Part shown: one piece after another, positions 54,000 through 64,000 of the stretch
Layout: each line of letters opens with the position of its first letter
How positions within the stretch are numbered: position 1 is the first letter of the stretch
Source of the DNA: Zygnema cylindricum
Lineage: Eukaryota; Streptophyta; Zygnematophyceae; Zygnematales; Zygnemataceae
Reading direction: 5' to 3'
Assembly: GCA_037447655.1 (NCBI GenBank)
Contig: JBBHKE010003155.1
Location: 321,333 to 385,332, forward strand
Length of the DNA stretch: 64,000 nucleotides
Made by a program: the position numbers and the translations under genes
The notes under the pieces: generated by a model
What the model saw: only the letters and a program-made list of their open reading frames with translations
Databases searched by the model: none
What the model was told of the DNA's origin: nothing

Positions 54000-56900
54000 C
54001 TAATTCACTATCTAATCCAATTATCTATCTAATCTAATTATATATCCAATTTAATTATATGTCTTATTATTTGTCGAATTATTTGTCTGTCCAATTACCA
54101 AAAGTCATCTGTCAAATTATCTATCCAATTATCTGTCAAATTATCCGTCCAACTATGTGTCAAATTATCTGTCAAATTATCTGTCAAATTATCTAATCTA
54201 ATTATCTGTCAAAATACATATCTAATCTAACTACATAGCTAATCTAACTATTTATCTAATCTAATTATCTATCTAATCTAGTTATCTATCTAGTCTAATT
54301 ATCTATCTAATCTAATTATCTATCTAATCTAATTATCTGTCTAATTATCTGTCTAAGTATCTGTCTAATTATCCGTCTAATTATTTGTCAAATTATCTGT
54401 CAAATTATCTCTAATTATGTGTCAAAATATCTAATCTAATTATCTATCAATTTATCTGTCTAATTATCTGTCTAGTTATCTGTCTATCTATCTGTCAAAT
54501 TGTCTAATCTGATTATCTAATCTAGTTATCTAATTTAGTTATCTGTCAAATTACCTATCTATTCTATTTACCTACCTAATCCAATTATCTATCTAATTTA
54601 ATTATCTGTTTAATTATCTGTCTAATCATCTGTCAAATTATATAATCATATTTGTCAAATTATCTAATCATATTTGTCAAATTATCTAATCTAATCATCT
54701 CTCATATGTTGCATTAATAAGTTTTTTTATTTTAAGTAATAAATGCATTACTGAAATTAACCTCACCAATGGAATTCAACAAGTAGACTGAGATAGGCAA
54801 TTGTCTCGAAAAAAAATATCTCCCATCGTTTGAGTTGTCGATGGGGGTTTTGGATTTTTCTCCCTTTATCTGCCTATGTTGCCTCATGTGAAGTGGTACA
54901 ATCACAAAATGACTGGTTTGTATTTTCTTGAATTAATATATATCTCTTATGTTATCTCAAATCACATTAAACAAATAAAGCTAAATAGTCAAGGGTAAAC
55001 AAATGGTTCGGTGTTCACAAAAACCCTAAAAAACCATAAAAACCCCTCAGACCTTTTAAAGGATCGACAATTTAACCTAAATCCTCCTATTCTTTTTTTT
55101 TCAGGTTGGGGCCAAAGTTTTTGATTTATTTTCCACAGCATATTACATTCCAATTTATATTTTTCCTGCCCTACAAGAGGATAGTGAAATGATTTGTATA
55201 AAAATGGAATTCAAAGGAGAGAATAGATAGAAGATTCAAAAGAAAGTGGAAAGATATAGAAATTTTTCGAAGTTCAGAGCCTACATTCAGTTTCGGAGTG
55301 TGTAAAATAGTGAAACTTTGGAGCCATAATTGTTTTTTTTATCATAACTACTAAATGATTGTAATCAATTTTTTTTTAATGATAAATATTTTTAAGCCAA
55401 TGATACTTTCAGTGGCGATGTTATTACTCTTTATTTCACTAGAATATGACTTTCTTTTGTTTTTTACCAAATGATTTTTATCTTGTACATGTCTGTGTCT
55501 GCAATGTTATGTTGTTTTTTTTTTCTTTTGTCATGGATGATGATCACACAGCGACAAGGCATTTTCGTCGTTGGATTATAAACCATTGGAATGTTGTATT
55601 TTTTTTTAATCTTTTGTCATGGTGATGACTGATCAGCGACGAGGCATTTGCATTTTTGTCGCTGGATTATAAACTAGTTATGATTCATGTTATAGCTGAC
55701 TAATCAACTGACTCAACCGACCTACCGGCGACGTAAGTGTGTCGCCGCTGAACTGTAAATTAACAATAAGGCAACATCGCCATTTAATTAAAAAGCAGTA
55801 AGGACATTGTGTCATTGCTAAAAAATCCTTCCGCTATGAGACAATGTCATCGCTGAAAATCCCACCGGCAATGAGAAATTGTCAACGCTAATCAAATCAC
55901 AATAAAATAGTCCATGTCACTGGTGCGACAGTGATCAGCGATGGGGCGGGCTCGTCGCCTAATATCAATGACGTAAAAAACACGTTTGTGTATTAAAGGT
56001 ACAAACTAAGAATCTGTTCACCAGTTACAACATCATGTTTCCCATAGGTGAATGACAAACACACCTTAACACATTAAGCATGACAAACCATCGCTCTAAC
56101 ACATACTCATATATTGCAAAAGGAAAATCGTGTTTTATAAAATGGTATCGTTTTGGCATACTTACTTCACAATGAAGTAAATTAAAAAATTGCAAAAACA
56201 ATTACATTGTAGTAAGAGACACACTATGCGACGTAATACCCCCTATGATATTGTATGATAACTCTTATATCCTAAATCCTAACACTCCTTAGATTTTTAA
56301 AACTGGTAAGACAAGCCAAAGCAACAAAAACTACAAAACTATGTCACTCCTACACTCCAAGAACCACGAAGCATTAGCAAGGGCTTAATATTGGTCCCCT
56401 TCCGTTAATTGTTCGCCCGTAACCTTAGATTTTTGAATAGAGACGTCAACGTCCTGAGATTTTCCGAGAGACTCCCGTGCCCTTGCCAAAGGAGGTGATA
56501 TTGATAATTAGAGTAGAGTGATAATTAGATTACCCACATAATTAGATTAGGCAAATAATGAAATTAGACAGATAATTAGATCAGACAGATAATTAGATTA
56601 GAAAAACAATTAGATTAGCCAGATAATTAGATTAGCGAGACAATTAGATTAGCGAGATATTTAGATTAGCCAGATAATTAGATTAGACGGATTATTAGAT
56701 TAGACAGATAATTAGATTAGAGAGACAATTAGATTAGAGAGATAGTTAGATTATAGAGATAGTTAGGTAGGACAGATAATTAGGTTACACAGATAATAAG
56801 ATTAGCCAATTAATTACAGTAGGAAAATAATTAGATTAGAGAGATAGTTAGATTAGAGAGATAGTTAGATTAGAAAGATAGTTAGATTAGAGAGATATTC

Positions 56901-57322
56901 AGATTAGACAGATATTTAGTTTAGCCAGTTAATTACATTACGCAAATAATTAGATTAGAGAGATAGTTAGATTAGAGAGATAGTTAGGTTAGAGAGATAG
57001 TTAGATTAGAGATATAATTAAATTAGAAAGATAATTAGATTAGATAGGTAATTGGATTAGATAGAAAATTAGATTAGCCAGTTAATTACATTAGGAAAAT
57101 AATTTGATTAGAGAGATAGTTAGATTAGAGAGATAGTTAGGTTAAAGAGATAATGAGATTAGAGAGATAGTTAGATTAGAGATATAATTAGATTAGACAG
57201 ATAATTAGATTAGACAGATAATTAGATTAGGAAGATAGTTAGATTAGACAGATAGTTATATTAGACAGATAAGACAGATAATTAGACAGATAGATTGATG
57301 GATAGATAGACAGATAGGTATA
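54000..57322. mobile_element. Foldback-like element 1 (tandem-repeat arms in inverted orientation)
   Basis: The left arm (54000-54705) is a tandem array of ctaattatctgt / aattatctatctaatct units. The right arm (56500-57322) is built of the reverse complement (agattagacagataatt / agagagatagttagattag). About 1.8 kb lies between them. Inverted arms made of short tandem repeats around a loop are the hallmark of foldback elements. No transposase was found. A target duplication was not recognised. Confidence 0.6.
54706..56499. other. Loop of foldback-like element 1
   Basis: No ORF above 60 codons. At 55510-55680 two ~85-bp tandem units each contain a cagcgac...gtcgctg hairpin, and further GCGAC/GTCGC pairs continue to about 55985. 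A near-palindromic ttcacaatgaa lies near 56165. The rest is AT-rich. Confidence 0.5.
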
Positions 57323-58985
57323 GACTTAAAATACAGTCATAATTTAAAGTACACTTATGATTTAAAGTGCAATTATAATTAAAAATATGGGTATAAATAA
57401 AAGTATAAAATATATGAAACAGAAACGAAACAGAAAAAATGTTTTTTTGTTTTAAGTTATAGGTTTGGCCTTGTTATAAAAATGGTAAATGGAAAAAAAT
57501 GGTTTTTAAATGGATTAACGGAAATCAAAACTGAATCAGCAACTGAAACTGAAAACAGAATAGAAACTTAGAATATAATATTCAACTGAAAACTGAAATC
57601 AAACTGAAAAATTACAAAATTGTGTTAAAAAATAGTGTAAATTTGAAATCTCGCCTTTTTTAAAAACTCAAAACAAAGCGGGGATTTGAAAAAACTGTCG
57701 CCGAATTTTTTTACGAAAGAGTTGTGAAAAACGATGCAGGTTATTGAATGTACAGATTGATGCAGGTTATTGAATGTATAGATTTCTCTTCAGACGGTTT
57801 GTGTATTATCGTTGTTTTGCAGGCTTGACGTTTCTATGGTTTAAAAGTTGGCCACGTGTAATTGTGGTCGTCCAATAATATGTCGTGTTACGTCGATTCG
57901 TTAAGACATCTTCAAATTGCGACCCATTTAAAGTTAAACTTAACTGTAAAACATGTTCATTTTCAAGCTTCGTCGTCTGAAAGCAACTTTATTAGAGTTA
58001 AGACACCTTATTAGAGTAAATTGAATCTAATTCAACCACCAGATGCGATGGTATTAGAGTTCATAATTACCTTTTTTCGAACGAAAATCAAACAACGTAA
58101 CTGAAAGTGTCTTTTACATTCGAACTACAAGCGTAATTCATTCGTTCATAATTGTAGATTTTCAATTATGTAACTGCGCATAATTTACATGTAACCTTCG
58201 ACGGTGGTCCCGACGTAACTGCCATTGAGCGAGACAATAGTACTAACGTCATAATGACGTCAAAATATACCGACTGCCAGTTTTTGTACGTATACATAAT
58301 TTAATATTAATAATTACACCGCGGATTATTATTGCCGACATAACCCAATATATAGTATTTAAATAAATTAGCGTAAAATTCCTTTTCTAAAAAGTTCTAT
58401 CACATAAATTAGAGTAAATAACTCTAATAATTTTTTTCTCTTTTTTTACTCTCAATTTTTCATTACTCTAATTACAATTTGCGGTGTAGTGCTATGTGCC
58501 TGTATGAAACACTCTTTTAGCGTGGTCCAACGAAATGCTATTTACAAATGCTTGTCACATGAACCTGAATAATTGCAACTACTTGATCTCTTGTCGTACA
58601 ATTTCAATTCGTCCAAATATTGACGTCCGTCCTTACAAAAGGTATTGTTCCACCATGTGACGCCGATCACACAAAATCGCTGGTACCCGATATTGCCCAA
58701 AATCGTACATAAAATCAATAAAAAGAAGAGGTGGTTGTTGCTGCAGTAAAAAGGTCAAGTCCGTACACTGGCGACTCAATCGGACCTTAGCAACGTCACT
58801 TGTTACTTGTTGTCAGCGGTAACTCTGTTTTACATTCGCCCAATGATGCATTTCATTGTATTGTATAGAGAATATTGTGACAACGTTATTAGTTTGTAGG
58901 TGTTGTCACGATATTGTATTTTGCTTCCCTAGAGTTCTTCACACAAGTGGCTTTTGGAGTGGTTACTTATTGTTCGTAGAATTTT
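57323..58985. other. Gene-free DNA
   Basis: No gene is supported. A 26-bp unit gatgcaggttattgaatgta... is repeated in tandem at 57733-57783 with one change. The rest is unassigned AT-rich sequence. Confidence 0.5.
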
Positions 58986-60045
58986 TACTTTATCTTAGAT
59001 GTGATGTTTGTTTCATGTTGATGTGATATTTTCTAATGTTAATGTGATGTTTAGTTGATATTGATAATGTTGATGTAATATATATATATAATGTTTGTAT
59101 GATGTTTTTTTAATATTGATGTAATGTTTTTTTTGAAGTTTGCACAATGTTTATATAACACTCATGTATAGTTCATATACTGTTCCTATAGTGTTAATGT
59201 AACATTTATGTGATATTGTTTCATTTTTTGAAATGTTTATTTAATGTATATCCAAAGTTTATGTAATGTTTACACAAAGCTCTTACAATGTTTTTGAGAT
59301 GTTTATATAGTCTCTCTATAATGCTTTGTAATGTGGTTGTAATGTTTCTGTAATGTTTGTGTAATGTTCTTCATTTTATACCCTTTTACATAGATATTAC
59401 ATACACATCATATATGCAGTATTCACACTACTCTTCCAATACAAAAACATATGATAAAACATGTATGGTTTTTAGTTTGGACGTCAAGAGCATTGTCACG
59501 GCATCTAATATCATCAAAAGCGTGGGAAAATGATCTGATCCTCCGTGCAAATCGTTTTGGACATGACTTTATCATCGGTACGAAACCTTCTTTATACACC
59601 GTACTGCCACGCCAGCTATGTCGCTATGTTCGCGTAGGTGCTGTACGCAATCTGACACATGTAACTGCAAATATATCCGCCGCTATGCTTTAGTTATGTC
59701 GAAAACTAACAATTCAAATCGTGAGCTGTTAATACTGATCATCGCATGTTTCGTATTTTATGTCAGTTTAGTATGAATACCGCACTAAACAACACATAAG
59801 CATTATTATCTCAGCATTGTGTAATCATTACACAATATTACAAAAACATTGTATGAACATTATATAAACATTATATCAACATTATGTAAACAATACACAA
59901 TAATACAAACATTATATAATCATTTCATAAACATTGCATATATATATAAAAACATTATACAAGTATTACGCAAACACTAATACAAACATTATATCGACAT
60001 TTTACAAACATTACTCAAAACATAAACATTATTTAAACGTTCCTA
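58986..60045. mobile_element. Foldback-like element 2 (TGTAATGTTTR arms)
   Basis: The left arm (58986-59375) is a degenerate array of ~12-bp units such as tgtaatgtttat. The right arm (59815-60045) is the complement (aaacattatataaacatt). About 440 bp lie between. An 80-codon ORF in the loop (59451-59693) has no family resemblance. It has the same architecture as element 1 but a different repeat unit. Confidence 0.5.
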
Positions 60046-60944
60046 ACTAGTTGCGAGTCTGTATATCCCTATTGTTTCGAATAAAAAGATCCTCAAAATA
60101 CAAGAGATAACTATTATAAAATTGAAATTCTCACAGACAACCATCGTTATTTGAAAAAACAGAAATGCAAATAAACAAAAATGCATATTCATAAAATAAC
60201 TTTATAAAATGTGCACAAATAAGGTCGCATCGTCAACATTAATTACATCTTTGAGCTCTGTAAACGCAAATATGTTTTTATATCGGTACCTTTCTCAAGA
60301 ACAAAGGGAAATTAAATGGGTGTTTTACATACAAAAACCCAAAAATGTCCCTCTCTTCCACTCTCCTCTCCCTCCCGCTCCCTCTCCCTCGCCCTTTCCA
60401 TGTTCCTCGCTTTCCCTCTCCCTCTGTTTTTGTCCTATTCACACAATAATATACATTATTTTTCCCTCCCGTTACCCTTATCTCTCTTGGCCCCTCCCTC
60501 CCTCCCTCTTTGTCCTATCTCCCTCTCCACCTCCCTCTCCCGCCACATCTGTCACATCAGTGTCCCCCCACACCAGGGGGATGCTTTCCAACTCCGGGGG
60601 GGTGGCGCCCTGGAATAAATTAGAGGGTGAAATTAACAAAAGAATTATAGAGTAAAAGTAACTAAGTTCAAAACAAAAAAAAATGGGGGCAATTAAAATA
60701 GGAAATAGGGGCAATGCTTTCGACTGCATAGATGTCTTATGCGCATAAAATGCGTGCATGAAATGCTCAAAAAATAACGAATATGCGCATGAAACAAAAT
60801 TCAAAACGTTATATAATGCGTTGACCGACTTTGACTTTATAATATAAGAAAAAATATGAAAACATCTAATGGAGAGAGGCATAAAAAAAATACTTCTACA
60901 ATTTAAATACTTAATCAACCTTATTTTTGTTTTAGGTTAATATG
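60046..60944. other. Gene-free DNA with a polypyrimidine tract
   Basis: At 60350-60545 the + strand is C/T-rich (ctccctctccctc units). The long ORFs crossing it on both strands are compositional. No gene is supported. Confidence 0.6.
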
Positions 60945-61470
60945 TGTATTCTTTAATTAGCGTTAGTTACTCTAATTTCCACTGCATTTAAAAAACAGAT
61001 TGTACGAATTGTGTCAGTTCGTACTAAAACCAATCATTATTTCATACAGACGTACAAAATAAGTGTCAGGTAATAGCGTCGACAGGGGAAATTGAGTGCG
61101 TCGCCACGGAAAAGCATACTCAGATTTGATTCCCAGTCATAAAGACGAAGGAAAATCACGGAAACCTGTTCTCACATGTTCAAGTGTGCTCGCAGACTAT
61201 AGGTACTGTTTAATTAGCGGTAATTGCTCTAAATTCGACTTATTTAAAAATTAAATAGTGGTGTAAAAAATGAATCACATTGTACAAAAATTTCTCATTA
61301 TTTTGTACAGTCGTACAGAAATAAGTGTCAGACAAAGGCGTCGACACATGAAATTGAGTGCGTCGCCACGAAAAAGCGCACTCAGATTTGATTCCCATAG
61401 ACGAGGGAGAATCGCAAGAACCTGTTCTCACATGCTCAAGCGTCAAATATGTGAACAAAGACTATCGCAG
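60945..61470. repeat. ~255-bp tandem duplication
   Basis: Two diverged copies begin at about 60950 (ttaattagcgttagttactctaa) and 61208 (ttaattagcggtaattgctctaa). Both continue in parallel through tcgtcgacag/gcgtcgacac, gaaattgagtgcgtcgccacg and cagatttgattccca to cctgttctcacatg. A short third start (aaattagcgttag) is at about 61498. No coding sense is seen. Confidence 0.75.
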
Positions 61471-62320
61471 CTACATCCAAATTAGTGTTGGATGTATAAA
61501 TTAGCGTTAGTTTTTGACATTTTGTTGGCGTTAGGCTCTTGAACCCAAAATAGTATTTAGCTCTAAAAGCGATTCACGGTGTACGTTCAACCCTAGATTT
61601 GAATATTTCCGTACATTACATCGGTACATTTATTCCGTACGAAAAGTATACGCATTTTACGAAAGGTTCAAAATCTATAAAAAATAACTAAATTTCATAA
61701 AAATGTCAAAATCCGTACGAATGAGACATCTATGTTCGACTATAAGGAGCTACATCTTACACCACAAATAGAGTTGAGGATGTTGATTCATTCATTTTTT
61801 CTTTAACATAAAATCATAAAATCGTGTTGATAACAATCACATACTAATTAAGTGGCACGAAATAAGTTAAGAATTCCAACATTAATTTTGGTGTTTTTAA
61901 TATTAATACCACATGAAACGTTAATTCTTCACTAACTCCAATGCAAGGTGTAGTAAATCTCACAAAAAAGGGGCGTAAGATGGGATTAGATTTCAAAAAA
62001 CTTAAAAAGGGAAAACGGATTTAGTATTAAAACAAGTGAAAATAACACCAAAGTGATCAAATCTAGTATTAGAAGAGGTCCAAATAGCGAAAAAAGGAAA
62101 TAAGCAGAGTGGACGGAGAGTAGAATTAGAATACAAAGAATGAAATAAAGATAAAAACATATAAATAGAGGAAACAGGAAAAGAAGGAAACATAGAAAAG
62201 TTCTCAGTAGAATTAGCATAAAATAGGTCAAAACAATAAAAGTGTGAAACAGAATAAAAATACCGAGAATATCCAGACTCATGCCCCAAATCCTGTGTAA
62301 ATAATTTTTCAGTTTCTCAC
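61471..62320. other. Non-coding; possibly intron or 3' part of the - strand gene
   Basis: The segment gttggcgttaggctcttgaacc at 61520-61545 recurs as gttggcgttaggccttcgaacc near 7287, probably a mobile-element remnant. At 62000-62320 the + strand is A-rich. A hydrophobic - strand ORF there lies beyond a splice donor and is likely intron. Further exons may exist but I cannot identify them. Confidence 0.4.
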
Positions 62321-62626
62321 CTTTTTTCTTTGGACAAGATTTACTGTAGAAATTAATGATGTAATCGGGATCTCCTCCGAGTTCGTAAGTCATCGCCGAT
62401 TTGAGACAAGAACATTTTGCGTCGTTGGTGTATTTCCCGAAGCTTACGAAAAAACCCCATTTGTAATTCTTACAAACGATACTACATCGATTAGTGGATC
62501 CTCCGTGGGGCCACACGTCCACACTATTTGTTGCATTAGTCTTGAACGTAGGCCCAGTAGGGGGAAACCCATAGAAAAAATAGAAAAACCCGTACGGGTT
62601 CGAACTATTGTACGAAACGGCACAGC
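62321..62626 (-). CDS. Exon of a host gene: cysteine-rich, WSC-like extracellular module
   Basis: On the - strand a 306-nt exon is bounded by an acceptor (atgCAG at 62630-62627 region, exon from 62626) and a donor (GTGAGA from 62320). It encodes about 101 residues, including GCAVSYNSSNPYGFFYF, PHGGSTNRCSIVCKNYKW, KCSCL and SKSCPKKK. The pattern of paired cysteines with aromatic residues (C-x3-C ... C-x-C) resembles a WSC carbohydrate-binding domain, but the match is weak. The exon starts and ends in phase 1, like the three microexons upstream. The frame also stays open into the hydrophobic downstream stretch, which I read as intron. Product unknown; secreted or surface location is inferred. 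Confidence 0.5.
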
Positions 62627-63044
62627 CTGCATATACATAGAACATTGAGTGAATTTGAGTATGAGCCTTTAGTTTTTTTTATTTCTAGAATGGAAACGAG
62701 GAAGGAATTAGTAAGATGCTTTTGTTTTCAAGTTTTGAGGAAGGAAAAATTAAACGTGAAAGGACAAATTCGCTCGGAAACAATTTTCCTTTCAGATTAA
62801 TTGGTTAGTTTTCATGAGAAAGTACGATCTTGGTGACAAGCTGTAATAAAATGTAATGGAGTTGTAGTGTGGTTTGCTAACTCTTTTTGCGTCAAAATTG
62901 AAAAATGTTGATTTGTTGAAGGAAAAAACAAAATCTTACGAGAAAAAACACACTAACAACTTTTAAGTATTGAAGGTGAAGAAACTGTTGAGAAACTTCC
63001 AATTTTACCACCCATTTTCAGTTTCAAACTTAAATAAAACTTAC

Positions 63045-63071
63045 GCTTTGGTGCGAAGGGTGGCGGAGGTC
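63045..63071 (-). CDS. Proline-rich microexon (27 nt)
   Basis: On the - strand TTTGCAG is followed by 27 nt and the donor GTAAGT (63044-63039). In phase 1-1 it encodes PPPPFAPK. The intron to the cysteine-rich exon would be 418 nt. Confidence 0.45.
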
Positions 63072-63300
63072 CTGCAAACCATCCAAACCCCGAAGTCCAA
63101 GTTTCAAGACATAGAAAACAATAAGGAGACCCACTCTATTTCAATCACTCGCCCATGTCTTTCAGTTTCACTTCCTCAATCAACAACTAAACATCCATTC
63201 TTTCCTTTTTAGAAACTTTCAACAACTCAAGTGGACAGAATGATGTCATCACATGACGTGGCGTAGTATAAGGCAGAGGAATGGGACAAATGTCACGTAC

Positions 63301-63315
63301 GTGGTGGCGGTGGTC
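63301..63315 (-). CDS. Proline-rich microexon (15 nt)
   Basis: On the - strand TTTGCAG is followed by 15 nt and the donor GTACGT (63300-63295). In phase 1-1 it encodes PPPP. The intron to the next microexon would be 229 nt. Confidence 0.35.
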
Positions 63316-63738
63316 CTGCAAATCCCAGTACCCACACTGCCACGTCAGCGATCAATTCTGAATAATGGCTTCAATAGTTTCGAACCTTTCTAAAGTGCGA
63401 GAGTTTAGTGCGAAGGTCGTATGAAAGCATCATTCCGTGCGACACTACACCGTGTATTCGCTATTAGTGAAACTTTAATATCGATACACGGTGTACTCCA
63501 TAAATCATATTACTGAACAAAGACCCACAACATGTTTGCACGCGGTGACTTTGGTAAGAAAATGATTCATTAATACACATTTACATCACACTCCTTTACC
63601 ATCAGTCTTATGTGAGATTATTCATACTTAGATTTTTGAAATTCCTTGCAACTCTCCTACCTAACTTTTTCAATTCATTAATTTGGTGCATTAAATCAAC
63701 TTTTTGTTTTAAGCACCAAAAATGGTCGATGAGTTTAC

Positions 63739-63765
63739 CTCTCTTTTTGCGAGGAGGGGGAGGAG
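63739..63765 (-). CDS. Proline-rich microexon (27 nt)
   Basis: On the - strand TTTGCAG is followed by 27 nt and the donor GTAAAC (63738-63733). In phase 1-1 it encodes PPPPRKKR. The acceptor context (gggatgggtttgcag) resembles those of the other two microexons, as if exon and acceptor were duplicated together. The intron to the next would be 423 nt. Confidence 0.4.
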
Positions 63766-64000
63766 CTGCAAACCCATCCCAAATTCACACGTGAAAATTA
63801 TCAGAGAGCATAAAAATAAACACCCTCACCAAAAAAAAAAAAGATAGCTCCTAGAACGAACAAGTCAAAAAAATATATTTCTTACACAAATCCACACCAA
63901 GCATTGTACCGCAATGGCTTCAAAAATCTAAGCTTAATTGGCCTTAATTCAAAACCTAACCCCAAATCCCAAACATAAAATCTAAACCCAAAACCTTAAA
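63766..64000. other. Possible intron or upstream part of the - strand gene
   Basis: AT-rich with an A13 run at about 63830. No further exon is recognised before the window ends, so the 5' end of the gene, if real, is outside. Confidence 0.35.

Larger units (their letters stand above)
49316..54000 (+). mobile_element. Ty3/gypsy element C with methyltransferase (5' truncated)
   Basis: On the + strand: methyltransferase (49400-50400), linker, RT (50840-51650), RNase H (51650-52200), integrase (52240-53460), 3' region with polypurine tract (53708-53721) and an LTR fragment (53723-53999). Gag and protease are absent. It is the same family as element B. The LTR is cut at its far end by the foldback-like array at 54000. 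Confidence 0.85.

Noticed and set aside
59451-59693. 80-codon ORF in foldback loop 2
   Set aside because: No family resemblance, and its codons run through loop sequence with no supporting context.
60209-60918. 148- and 146-codon ORFs over the pyrimidine tract
   Set aside because: Ser/Pro/Leu repeats on one strand and Gly/Glu repeats on the other follow from the CT-rich composition.
61986-62320. Continuation of the cysteine-rich ORF as a multi-pass membrane protein
   Set aside because: A good splice donor ends the coding-like part at 62321, and the rest is Leu/Phe/Ile translation of an A-rich complement. Treated as intron, though it cannot be excluded.

Overview
The window is eukaryotic nuclear DNA, AT-rich and very poor in host genes. 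Almost all recognisable coding sequence is decayed retrotransposon: Ty3/gypsy and Ty1/copia. There are also hAT-like and PIF/Harbinger-like DNA elements, inverted-repeat (foldback-like) elements and several tandem repeats. The mix suggests a green-lineage genome, perhaps a charophyte alga or bryophyte. The main hint is gypsy elements carrying a cytosine-5 DNA methyltransferase, known from charophytes and dinoflagellates, plus a gypsy element with a C-terminal PHD finger. The species assignment is inference only. No intact retrotransposon ORF was found; all copies have stops, frameshifts or truncations.

Layout. 1-3.9 kb: gene-free DNA with a 199-bp MITE-like hairpin element and a 789-bp hAT derivative with an 8-bp target duplication. 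3.9-11.9 kb: a TIR element followed by a ~2.28-kb block, and the same pair again 5.28 kb downstream; the blocks are nearly identical. Between them lie purine tracts, a poly-T tract and a 51-bp minisatellite. 11.9-17.2 kb: gypsy element A (+ strand): gag, two zinc knuckles, protease, and the first half of a DNA methyltransferase. It abuts gypsy element P (- strand, 20.15-17.14 kb): RT, RNase H, integrase, PHD finger. 20.5-21.7 kb: a copia LTR on the - strand.

21.7-49.3 kb is best read as one - strand gypsy element (B), broken by nested insertions. In its own order it has gag (48.2-43.7 kb), protease (43.7-43.2), methyltransferase N-half (43.0-42.7), copia element 2 (42.7-35.6), methyltransferase C-half (35.6-34.9), RT (34.5-33.6), copia element 1 and other DNA (33.6-24.0, including a 10-N gap), RNase H and integrase (24.0-22.1), and a 3' LTR fragment. 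Copia 2 has LTRs, and its 3' LTR is itself split by a solo LTR of another copia family with a perfect 5-bp duplication. Element C (49.3-54.0 kb, + strand) is a second copy of the B family: methyltransferase, RT, RNase H, integrase, LTR fragment.

54.0-60.05 kb: two foldback-like elements whose arms are short tandem repeats in inverted orientation. 60.9-61.5 kb: a ~255-bp tandem duplication. 62.3-63.8 kb (- strand): the only candidate host gene, seen as a 306-nt cysteine-rich exon plus three proline-rich microexons (27, 15 and 27 nt). All four have good splice sites and the same 1-1 phase.

The most notable system is the methyltransferase-bearing gypsy family. Three element copies from two diverged lineages carry it between protease and RT, which suggests a stable module that could methylate the element's own DNA or the host's.
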